NCBI RefSeq assembly: GCF_025195085.2 | Contig: NZ_JANAVY020000024.1 | Span: forward strand, 1-47,803 | From: Vibrio intestinalis | GTDB taxonomy: Bacteria > Pseudomonadota > Gammaproteobacteria > Enterobacterales > Vibrionaceae | DNA length: 47,803 bases | Reading direction: 5' to 3' | Shown here: positions 40,776-47,803 of the stretch, in pieces | How positions within the stretch are numbered: position 1 is the first letter of the stretch | Layout: each line of letters begins with the position of its first letter | The notes under the pieces: model-generated | The model's input: the letters and a program-made list of their open reading frames with translations, nothing else | Told to the model about the DNA's origin: nothing | The model's database searches: none | Position numbers and translations under genes: made by a program

Positions 40776-42524
40776 TTATTTTTGCAGGCACGTCCCGACT
40801 TGTTCGGGGTCGAGGTTCGACTGAGGTATGTAATGCGAGCCTAGGCACACAACAAAGTGACTGAAAAACTCGCGTAGGCCGTCACCCGAATTTTTCCCCT
40901 CTTGCTTTAATTGCTCAACCGATGAGCTTGCGATTCCGCGACAGCGCTCTTTGTATGGCGCGAGTTTCGCCTCACATTGCTGTGCATTCGAAAACTCAAA
41001 GCAAGTTTGGAATTTATCTTCTTTACACAAGAATTTATCGGCATTAATGACGAGTTCTTGCAGCTTTACTGCTTGTGTCATTTGCGCTACCTCTTCAGGG
41101 TCATCAAGGTTTGATACTTGGAAGGATTTGCGTGCGACGACAGAGTCACGATACAACAGTTCCAGCGTCCATTTCCCTGACACAATTTCGTTTTCTGCGC
41201 CAAAATACCACATAGCAAGATTTTTATTATGCTTAAACATGGTGTCTGTCCATGAAGAAACCGTAGAGCTTTGACCCGTGTTTGGGTCAGTGATTTCAGG
41301 GTGAGTCATACGCACCGTAATAGGGAACTGATGCTGATTCGCTAAGTTCGCCGGTACATTACCGCTTGCATCTTTCGGCAGAGTAACGGAGTAGCGGAAT
41401 CCCATAAAATGGCCAACCTTTGGAAAAACGAACTGGCTCGGCGTTACTGTATACTCGTTGCCTTCTTTCTCAATTAGCCCCGCTTCTGTAACGCTGACGC
41501 GCGGCGCAAATTGGTTGCTGATGTCTTTGCTTTCTTTTCCTTCCGTTGCGGCTTTAAGGCCATTTCCGGCAGGCGTACCTTCGATCGATAGCAGCTTGAA
41601 TTGTTCAAGGCTATCAACGGTGAGCGTGTGCAGTGGGTTGTTGAATGCGGTCAGTTTTTCAACTTTAGTGTTTTCAGTAAGATCTAAGGTGCTCAACTGG
41701 TTGTTGTTCAGCTCTACTTTGGTTAATACCAGATTGTCACTGAGATCGATTTGGTTGAGCTGATTGTAGTCAGCTTTTAGCTCACGCAGCCTAGTTTGCT
41801 GATTGAGTTCTAATTGCTGCAATTGGTTGTTACGTACATTTAGCACTTGAACCTCAGGGTTGCGGCTAAGGTCTAGCTGGCCTAACTGGTTAGAGGACAA
41901 ATACAAAAAGCCCATATTTGGGTTATGCGATAAATCAATCTTGCTTAATTTGCCAGAAGTGAGATTAAGGAGGCGCAGTTTGGGATTCTGGCTTAAGTCG
42001 ATGTCCGTTAACTCGTGTTGGCTCAAACCAAGGTCACGCAGGTTAGGCTGGTTTGATACATCAATGTGATTAATTGGCATCTTGTATGCGTAAAGGCTAA
42101 CAAGCTCAGGGTTTTGGCTTACATCAATCTTAGTCAAATCATTGTTGGTGATGTTTAAGTACTTCAGTTTTGGGTTGTCTGAAACATCGATTTCAGAGAG
42201 TTTGTTATCACCCAATATCAATCTAACCAATTCTGGGTTATTTGAGGTATCGATGTGTGTGATGTCGTTTTTGAGAAGTACCAAGTGAGCCAGATTGGGG
42301 AAATATTTGATTTCATCGATAGACTCGATCTTGGCCTCGTTACACTCGAGAGTTTCAATTTTGTCCAGTGAAGGCTCATTATATTTGTAGACACACTGTG
42401 CGAAGTTTAGGTCTTGGAATTCAATCTCATCTACGCTTTTAGGTTGAGTTAACGTAGTGGCACAACCAGAAAGGGTCGCGAGGGTAATGGCAGCGGCTAA
42501 CTTGTTAAAGTTTGACGACAACAT
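40776..42524 (-). CDS. Leucine-rich-repeat lipoprotein with C-terminal DUF3859-like region
   Basis: The 582-residue protein has a lipoprotein signal ending in L-S-G-C (C21, +2 Ala, outer-membrane sorting). Residues about 80-310 contain about ten leucine-rich repeats of 21 residues of the form L-x-x-I-D-L-S-x-N-P-x-L-x-x-L. A second domain (about 330-475) with F-P-K-V-G-H-F-M-G-F-R-Y and G-K-W-T-L-E-L-L-Y-R-D resembles DUF3859. The last 90 residues have several Cys that may form disulphides. It is probably a surface or periplasmic binding protein. Ribosome site AAGGA lies 11 bases before the ATG. It is upstream of the 211-residue gene on the same strand. Confidence 0.85.
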   Translation of the reverse strand: MLSSNFNKLAAAITLATLSGCATTLTQPKSVDEIEFQDLNFAQCVYKYNEPSLDKIETLECNEAKIESIDEIKYFPNLAHLVLLKNDITHIDTSNNPELVRLILGDNKLSEIDVSDNPKLKYLNITNNDLTKIDVSQNPELVSLYAYKMPINHIDVSNQPNLRDLGLSQHELTDIDLSQNPKLRLLNLTSGKLSKIDLSHNPNMGFLYLSSNQLGQLDLSRNPEVQVLNVRNNQLQQLELNQQTRLRELKADYNQLNQIDLSDNLVLTKVELNNNQLSTLDLTENTKVEKLTAFNNPLHTLTVDSLEQFKLLSIEGTPAGNGLKAATEGKESKDISNQFAPRVSVTEAGLIEKEGNEYTVTPSQFVFPKVGHFMGFRYSVTLPKDASGNVPANLANQHQFPITVRMTHPEITDPNTGQSSTVSSWTDTMFKHNKNLAMWYFGAENEIVSGKWTLELLYRDSVVARKSFQVSNLDDPEEVAQMTQAVKLQELVINADKFLCKEDKFQTCFEFSNAQQCEAKLAPYKERCRGIASSSVEQLKQEGKNSGDGLREFFSHFVVCLGSHYIPQSNLDPEQVGTCLQK

Positions 42525-42735
42525 ACAGTCTATATCCTTGTATATAATGCAGAATGCGGTGTTATTAGTTGGTTTTATTAGGCAGAAGATACTAGCACTG
42601 TATGGAAATGCTTGATATGCAATTAATATGATTGATGCTCGAACTTGAGCAGTACGTAGTACTTTAGTGTGGGGTTTATACTGTTGCTAAATTTAGAACG
42701 TCGCGCAATAGGCTGTGAAGGTCAGGTGAGAATAT

Positions 42736-42768
42736 CGGGCTAACTAGGTGAGGGAACCCGTTAGCCCG
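42736..42768. terminator. Hairpin downstream of the membrane-protein gene
   Basis: CGGGCTAAC (42736-42744) / GTTAGCCCG (42760-42768), 9-bp perfect arms with a 15-nt loop, 10 bp after the stop of the gene at 42779. No strong T run. Confidence 0.5.
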
Positions 42769-42778
42769 AAAGGGAAGA

Positions 42779-43474
42779 TTAGCTGTGTACCGCGTGAACC
42801 AGATCAAGTTGCAGCTTAGGTTTGATTTCCAAGAGATAATCGGTGAGCGTATAAATAAACAGTGCAACGCCGACCATTTCCAACACTTCTTCACAGGTGA
42901 AAAGTATCGTATAAACCAAACCTTGGTTACCAAACTGCTCCGCTTGCCAGCCTCCAAGCATCTCAAAGCCAAGCGCGCCACCGACAAACAGCCCGCCAGA
43001 TACAATGAATAGCCACATGGTTTTTTTAGGTAATGCGAGAAGAAACTTGGCGTATGCGGCGACAAAACCAATCAGAGCAATACCGTATGGGATGACCCAC
43101 GCGTAGTAGAGTAACCCTGAGGTTTCAGTGTCGGCTTTGACTTTTTTGCCCAATTTCTCGTGGATAGAGGCCATTTCATCGATGGACAAAAATAGGAAAA
43201 TACACGCCAATACCGCCCAAAGTATCCACGCACGATTTGCTGAACGGTGAATATTGGCAATAAAGGCCAACAACATACTCGCTACGATCAATGCGCAAGA
43301 AGAGTATAGGGTAGGAATGTTACGTTCTGCATTGAGATAAAACAGATCCGCAATGCCATGGAGTTGCGGAAAATGGGCTTTGTATAGTGCGCTGACTATA
43401 TTCGCGAACAATAACAGCGTGATGATAGAAAGAAGTGTAGTAAGGATTCTACGCGGTGTTACTTCAACAACCAT
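42779..43474 (-). CDS. Unknown multipass membrane protein with D-E-x-x-S-x-H-E motif
   Basis: From the ATG at 43474 (AGGAGA upstream) the protein has 231 residues and about six membrane helices. Two polar motifs stand out next to helices: F-L-S-I-D-E-M-A-S-I-H-E-K-L-G (about 95-109) and C-E-E-V-L-E-M-V-G (about 190-198). Similar acid/His motifs occur in uncharacterised membrane families and could bind metal, but I cannot name the family. The longer frame (to 43549) is rejected. It stands alone. Confidence 0.75.
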   Translation of the reverse strand: MVVEVTPRRILTTLLSIITLLLFANIVSALYKAHFPQLHGIADLFYLNAERNIPTLYSSCALIVASMLLAFIANIHRSANRAWILWAVLACIFLFLSIDEMASIHEKLGKKVKADTETSGLLYYAWVIPYGIALIGFVAAYAKFLLALPKKTMWLFIVSGGLFVGGALGFEMLGGWQAEQFGNQGLVYTILFTCEEVLEMVGVALFIYTLTDYLLEIKPKLQLDLVHAVHS

Positions 43475-43892
43475 AGGATTGTCTCCTGATAATGACTTAG
43501 TGCTACATCCATACGTAAACAAAAGTTCACATAAAAATTGCCTTACCAATGAGAGACAAGCTAGAGCGAGCGAAAAACTCGCCCGTCATATTGTGTTTTA
43601 TTAAATTGTAGACAGGAGAATAACTGCGTTTTCAGCGTCTATAGCCTTGTAATCACTGGATAGCAGCGACCGTACCATAGGAAGATCCTCAAAAATGAAA
43701 CACTTAATAATTTAGTCACTAAACTGACATCTATGCGAAATAAAGTGCTGAGTGAGTCTCAGATAAGAGAATGTTGCAGCTTCGGAGCTTGATTACTTGG
43801 CCTAACTGCAACTAATGTTTGAGTTAACAACTTCACGCTGGAATTTTGCTTCTAATGAGTTGGTTACATACAGAGAGTGATACTGGTTCACG
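43475..43892. other. Non-coding gap upstream of the membrane-protein gene
   Basis: About 420 bp without a convincing gene. A small hairpin GCGAG-CGAAAAA-CTCGC lies near 43567-43583. Otherwise it is AT-rich sequence that should contain the promoter of the membrane-protein gene and the 3' end of the VOC-SnoaL transcript. Confidence 0.4.
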
Positions 43893-44276
43893 CTAGAACA
43901 TAGTATTGTTGTGAGCGATTTCGTCCGGTACCGTTTGTATTGCATCCCAATGTTCGACAATTTTCCCATTATCGTCGAAACGGAAGAAATCCATGGTGAC
44001 GTATTGATCGCCATCGGGCCAAGTTTGATGAGTATGCAGTGCAACCAAATTGCCTTCGGCAATGGCTCTAAGGAAACGAATAGACTTGTTAGGATATTCG
44101 CGGTTCATTCGTTCAAAGTAATCAATAAAGGGCTGCGTTCCGTCACCCACTAGCGGGTTGTGTTGTATGTATTGGTCACCGACATAGAGTTCGACGGCTT
44201 TGCTTGGGTCTCCTAAATAGGCCATTTGGTAAAAGTTGATGGCATTTTGTTTGTTGTTCTCTTGCTGCGTTGTCAT
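43893..44276 (-). CDS. SnoaL-like / NTF2-like family protein
   Basis: The 127-residue protein fits the SnoaL-like polyketide-cyclase fold: A-x-x-F-Y-Q-M-A-Y-L-G-D at the start, Y-I-Q-H-N-P in the middle and a C-terminal M-D-F-F-R-F-D-D-N-G-K-I-V-E-H-W-D motif. Such proteins are small cone-shaped barrels acting as cyclases, isomerases or hydratases, but most are uncharacterised. GGAG lies six bases before the ATG. It follows the VOC-protein gene by 54 bp on the same strand, likely one transcript. Confidence 0.88.
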   Translation of the reverse strand: MTTQQENNKQNAINFYQMAYLGDPSKAVELYVGDQYIQHNPLVGDGTQPFIDYFERMNREYPNKSIRFLRAIAEGNLVALHTHQTWPDGDQYVTMDFFRFDDNGKIVEHWDAIQTVPDEIAHNNTMF

Positions 44277-44330
44277 AGCTACTCCGTTTATTGAGAGTTT
44301 AGGGTGCGCTCGCCTGCGCGATTCAAATAA

Positions 44331-44711
44331 TCATTGTTGAGAATGAAGGCCGACAGTATTGCCTTCGGTGTCGCTGATAACACTAATAAATCCAAATTGC
44401 CCAATCGGCATTTTAGGTATTTGAACCGTACCGCCATTTTGAACAACCCTTGCTTCTTCTACCGCGCAATCGTCACAAGAGAAGTAAACTAAGGTGCTAT
44501 TTCCTCCTGCCGAGACATTATCCATTTTCACGATTGCTCCCGCAGCACCGTAACCTTTCCCCATATCTGGGAACGCCCACATCTGAATGGGAATGCCTCC
44601 AGGGCTATCGAGCTTCTCCAATGTGACGTTGAGAACCGCTTGATAAAAGGTTTTGGCTCTTTCTATGTCATCAACATAGATTTCAAACCAACATACAGGA
44701 TTAACTTGCAT
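44331..44711 (-). CDS. VOC-family (glyoxalase/bleomycin-resistance-like) protein
   Basis: The ATG at 44711 (GAGGT upstream) gives 126 residues with the VOC pattern: W-F-E-I-Y-V-D-D-I-E-R-A-K-T-F-Y at the N-terminus and the repeated beta-alpha-beta-beta-beta unit ending in G-F-I-S-V-I-S-D-T-E-G-N-T-V-G-L-H. Members bind metal and act on small molecules or bind antibiotics; the role here is unknown. The start is divergent from an AraC regulator, with a Fur-box-like site between, suggesting control by iron or by that regulator. Confidence 0.88.
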   Translation of the reverse strand: MQVNPVCWFEIYVDDIERAKTFYQAVLNVTLEKLDSPGGIPIQMWAFPDMGKGYGAAGAIVKMDNVSAGGNSTLVYFSCDDCAVEEARVVQNGGTVQIPKMPIGQFGFISVISDTEGNTVGLHSQQ

Positions 44712-44802
44712 AGTGACCTCGGCTTTCTGCTGCGTTTCCATAAGTATATCTAGCTTGATAAAGCACATCGTACTTTTCATCGTAGACTCAATCTCGTTGG
44801 AT

Positions 44803-44821
44803 CTTATTGATAACAATTATC
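44803..44821. promoter_or_regulatory. Fur-box-like site between the VOC gene and the AraC gene
   Basis: CTTATTGATAACAATTATC matches 14 of 19 positions of the classical Fur consensus. It lies in the 223-bp divergent region upstream of a PchR-type AraC regulator, where iron control would be expected. Confidence 0.5.
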
Positions 44822-44934
44822 GTTTACAGTGATTGTTGAGCGGAGTAATATCACCACGTTGAGTAAAAAATCGCCTTATTTCGGGTAGTTATAGAGTGGC
44901 TTCTATCCCAAGGGGCGGAGAGGGAAGAGCGACG

Positions 44935-45861
44935 ATGCTTGCTGAAGATGAACAAGGGTGTGTGGGCAGTTCGATGTCTGAGCAAAATGAAATGAGCAAC
45001 TTTATTGAGTTGCAAACGGGCCTGACGGTCGGTTTGTTTTCTCGCGCGGATATGGAGCATATGGATACAAAATCTCCGTTGCCAAGCAATAAGGATTACA
45101 TCCATCTAAACCATTTTATTCAAGGCCATTTTAGCGCCACAGTGAAAGACAAAAATCTTAACTGTGATAGTGGCTACATTAATATGGGGTTCTCAGACGG
45201 CGAGATGTTCCATGTCGAAGACAGTGATGATTTTTGTAATTTAGAAATTATGGTGCGCCCGGAGGTTTTGCATTCATTAGCAGGCGAAGAGCTGACAGGG
45301 ATCAACTTTGATAAAGAGATGGAATTTTTCATCCGTCAGGGGCGTTCTAGTCAGCAAATGAACTCGGCATTGAGCCGCATTATTTCCTTGATGACACAGC
45401 AACTAAAGCATCCATTGTTGCTTCATTCTGCTATTTTGGAATACCTTTATTGGCACTTAAATACGCTCAAAACAACGGTTTCAAAAGAGTTTCTCTCAAC
45501 ACGCGAAAAGCGTCAGTTAGTTGTTGCAAAAGATTGTTTGCTGTCAGATTTGAGCTGCGCTCCGACCATTGCTGAACTCGCCAAAACCGTAGGCGTTAAT
45601 CAATGTAAACTGAAGAAAGGTTTCAAAGAATTGTTTGGAACCAGCGTTTATGCCTGCTTTCAAGAAGAGCGCATGAAGCGAGCGATGGAGCTATTGAAAC
45701 ACCACAATGTCACTGAAACCGCTGTGGCGCTTGGATATAGTAATATCAGTCACTTCAGTACGGCTTTTCGCAAGCAATATGGTGTGTTACCCAATAATGC
45801 TCGCCGTGAGTTAATGTATGATTTTAAGTTTAATCAGTATGAATTAGGCATTAATTCTTAG
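44935..45861 (+). CDS. AraC-family regulator (PchR-like)
   Basis: The start is uncertain: the ATG at 44935 with AGGGAAGA upstream gives 308 residues, while GTG at 44896 and ATG at 44974 are alternatives. The C-terminal 100 residues hold the double AraC helix-turn-helix (P-T-I-A-E-L-A-K-T-V-G-V-N-Q-C-K-L-K-K-G-F-K... and E-T-A-V-A-L-G-Y-S-N-I-S-H-F-S-T-A-F-R-K-Q-Y-G). The I-A-x-x-V-G-x-N-x-x-K-L-K-x-G-F-K pattern is characteristic of PchR/YbtA-type regulators that sense a siderophore and activate its TonB receptor. It is convergent with a TonB receptor gene, supporting that role. Confidence 0.88.
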   Translation: MLAEDEQGCVGSSMSEQNEMSNFIELQTGLTVGLFSRADMEHMDTKSPLPSNKDYIHLNHFIQGHFSATVKDKNLNCDSGYINMGFSDGEMFHVEDSDDFCNLEIMVRPEVLHSLAGEELTGINFDKEMEFFIRQGRSSQQMNSALSRIISLMTQQLKHPLLLHSAILEYLYWHLNTLKTTVSKEFLSTREKRQLVVAKDCLLSDLSCAPTIAELAKTVGVNQCKLKKGFKELFGTSVYACFQEERMKRAMELLKHHNVTETAVALGYSNISHFSTAFRKQYGVLPNNARRELMYDFKFNQYELGINS

Positions 45862-45877
45862 TTCAATATTTCAAGCA

Positions 45878-45914
45878 GCCAGTGAGTTCGACTAACCAAA
45901 CTCACTGGCATTTT
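45878..45914. terminator. Bidirectional terminator between araC-type and TonB receptor genes
   Basis: An 11-bp perfect stem GCCAGTGAGTT / AACTCACTGGC with a 10-nt loop followed by ATTTTTG, between convergent genes. Confidence 0.85.
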
Positions 45915-45916
45915 TG

Positions 45917-47698
45917 TTAGAAGTTAAGCTTTGCTTTTACCCCTACGAATCGAGGTTCACCTGCTGCTTTAGCTGCGTTAAACATTGACGTTGAATACTC
46001 TTCGTCGGTTAAGTTTCGTCCGTACAAGTAGAGCGCCCAATCATGAGTTCGGTAGCCGACTTGCGCATTGAAAATTGCATAGCTTCCTTGTTCGAAGGTA
46101 TTGGCTTCGTTCATGAACTGTGCGCCATAAAATGAGACATCAGCGCCAACAAAAACACCGACTGCTTGGCCATAGTTAGCACCAAGAGAAACCGTGTACT
46201 CATTAGTGTAAGGAAGTTTATTTCCTGTGTAATCGCCGCCCGCACCATTCGAGAAATCATCAAACTCATATTCAAACAAGTAGCTAGCATTCATGAACAT
46301 GGATAAGCCGTTGAGTGGGTTGGTCAATAATTCCATTTCGATACCACTACTATGTGCCTCGGCAGCATTCTGCTTCAAGTAACCACTTGGGTAGTTTGGA
46401 TGAGGCACGTCTACTTGGATATCTGTCCATCCGATATAGTAGATCGCGGTATTGAGTTCTACGTTACTTGTCAGCTTTTCTTTGTGCCCCAGTTCATAGG
46501 TTGTACTGTACTCTGGGTCAACGGCATTGCTAACTAATGGCGCTTCTACCATTACGTTGTTGTAGTCACCGGCCTTATAGCCGCGTGATACAGAGAGGTA
46601 ACTATGGCGGGTATCGGTTGGCTTCCAGCTTAAAGACGCAGAAGGCAGTACCGCAAACCAATCGTCATCAAAGTTTAGTGCCGTGGTCGGCATGCCCATA
46701 CTGTTGCTGTCTTGCCAATCGAGCGATTTCTTATCGTAGTCGAGGCGTAAGCGGCCAGTGAGTTCAAAGTTACCCATAGGGTAGATGACTTGGCCAAATA
46801 GCGCCGCGTTAAACATTTCTATGGTGCTGTCTTGGGACATTTTCACTCCGGGTGGCATAAACCACATGCCAGCGTCACTGCCAAAGTTTACGTTGGTATT
46901 GGTATCTACCTCTTCACGCATCAAGAATGCACCGACTAGCCAGTTCATGTCACCTTGGGTTGTTCCGTGTAAGCGTAACTCTTCAGAGATAGATTGGGTG
47001 GATTCATCAAAATCGGCGAAGCTGATATCGTATTGCGAGAAGTCCCAATCATGCAAAAAACCATAACTGGAGTCGGTGTAGCTAGTGATGGAAGTTAGCT
47101 TAGTACTGGCTGAAAGCTCTTTCTCTATGGTGAAGATACCAGTGAATAAATCCCCTGAATTGTAGCCGGGTTCATTATTGGATGGAGTAAAGCCACCACC
47201 GAGAACGTAGTTGTCAAAGCCGCTATCGTAAGAATCGGCGATAATATCAAGCGCGACTAGAAGCTCTTCGGTGTTGTAGAGATCAAATTTAGCGTGGACA
47301 GAGTATTGTTCGTTGTCATTGGTATCATCTCTATTGAGCGTGCTATTTTCAAAATAACCGTCACTGGATTTATATTGCGCAGCAATACGAGCTGCGCTGT
47401 ATTCGCCAATGTCGCCACCTATTGCGCCCTCAACGTCATAACTGTTGAAACTTCCGTAATCGGCTTGAATGTAGTTTTCGTAGCCATCCATTGGGCGGCG
47501 AGTTTCCACTTTAATCAAACCTGCCAGTGTATTTCGGCCATAAAGCGCCCCTTGACCACCTTTAATTACTTCAACTTGCGCCGCATCTAATAGTATATTC
47601 GGATTAACATAAGGAATGGTCACGCCATCAATATTAATATTGTAAATTTTGTTCATTGTGGTGGTGCCACCAATACCGCGATAAAGGGTGGGATCGAA
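45917..47698 (-). pseudogene. TonB-dependent receptor lacking its 5' end
   Basis: The readable frame encodes most of the plug domain (I-D-G-V, V-E-V-I-K-G-G-Q-G-A-L-Y-G-R-N-T-L-A-G) and the whole beta-barrel, ending in the C-terminal V-K-A-K-L-N-F expected for outer-membrane insertion. The first ATG (47656) falls inside the plug. Homologous-looking codons continue upstream in frame (F-D-P-T-L-Y-R-G-I-G-G) to about 47698, then run into a TAA at 47729-47731. There is no signal peptide, TonB box or early plug strand in the remaining 105 bp, which look like non-coding AT-rich DNA. It therefore appears 5'-truncated, although a start beyond an assembly error cannot be excluded. Family: siderophore-type receptor, next to a PchR-like regulator. 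Confidence 0.65.
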
Positions 47699-47803
47699 CT
47701 TTAACCACTGAAAATAAAAGACTTTATTTTATTGGGAACTTTTCAAGGTAATCACGATCTGATCATGAAGTTAAAAATATGAGAAACTCGTGCATGATTA
47801 TCA

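Noticed and set aside
1..47803. CRISPR arrays, tRNA/rRNA genes, insertion sequences, integrases, toxin-antitoxin or phage-defence systems
   Set aside because: I looked for regularly spaced repeats, cloverleaf-like 3' ends, transposase or integrase motifs and defence-type domains, and found none in the sequence or predicted proteins.

Overview
The window looks like a piece of the second chromosome of a marine Vibrio. A MalT-MalP-MalQ-GlgB block and a protein matching the Vibrio cholerae dicarboxylate transporter VcINDY in length (462 residues) and in both SNT motif positions (150 and 377) lie on one stretch, as they do near the start of V. cholerae chromosome II (recalled gene order, not searched). 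There are no rRNA or tRNA genes, no CRISPR array, and no recognisable transposase or integrase.

Layout. 1-3.3 kb: HlyD-type adaptor and DUF2955 membrane protein, divergent from a LysR regulator. 3.3-7.9 kb: amino-sugar locus, with nanE-nagA divergent from a PTS EIICB permease followed by an RpiR regulator. 8.0-13.9 kb: accessory block (BspA-like repeat lipoprotein, arylesterase-like SGNH hydrolase, unknown 786-residue lipoprotein) bracketed by two direct copies of the nitroreductase gene 3' end; the left copy is a decayed remnant. 13.9-16.0 kb: nfsB-like nitroreductase and a membrane acyltransferase. 16.0-26.5 kb: malT divergent from malP-malQ, then glgB. 26.6-32.6 kb: MAPEG protein with an overlapping two-helix membrane protein, peptidase E, a DCC thiol protein, a periplasmic 5'-nucleotidase-like enzyme, a small exported protein and a pirin. 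32.9-37.2 kb: acyltransferase, TetR regulator with an alpha/beta hydrolase, and the VcINDY orthologue. 37.4-40.1 kb: YaiI/DUF188, a ClbS-like protein and two SAM methyltransferases. 40.1-43.5 kb: an unknown 211-residue protein, a leucine-rich-repeat lipoprotein and a multipass membrane protein. 43.9-47.8 kb: SnoaL-like and VOC proteins divergent from an AraC/PchR-type regulator, with a Fur-box-like site between them, then a TonB-dependent receptor that has lost its 5' end.

How the genes work together. The 3.3-7.9 kb locus can be read as a complete route for N-acetylmannosamine: PTS uptake with phosphorylation, NanE epimerisation to GlcNAc-6-P, then NagA deacetylation, with no need for NanK or NanA. 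The mal block degrades maltodextrin and glycogen and remodels branches under MalT and probably CRP.

The most unusual signals are regulatory or structural: the nfsB direct repeats around the 5.8 kb accessory block; a leader hairpin that buries the Shine-Dalgarno of the VcINDY orthologue; a 14-bp hairpin presenting the Shine-Dalgarno of the 211-residue gene in its loop and burying its TTG start; a shared operator-like sequence upstream of tetR and its hydrolase neighbour; and the headless TonB receptor. Functions are read from motifs and family memory; no database search was run.
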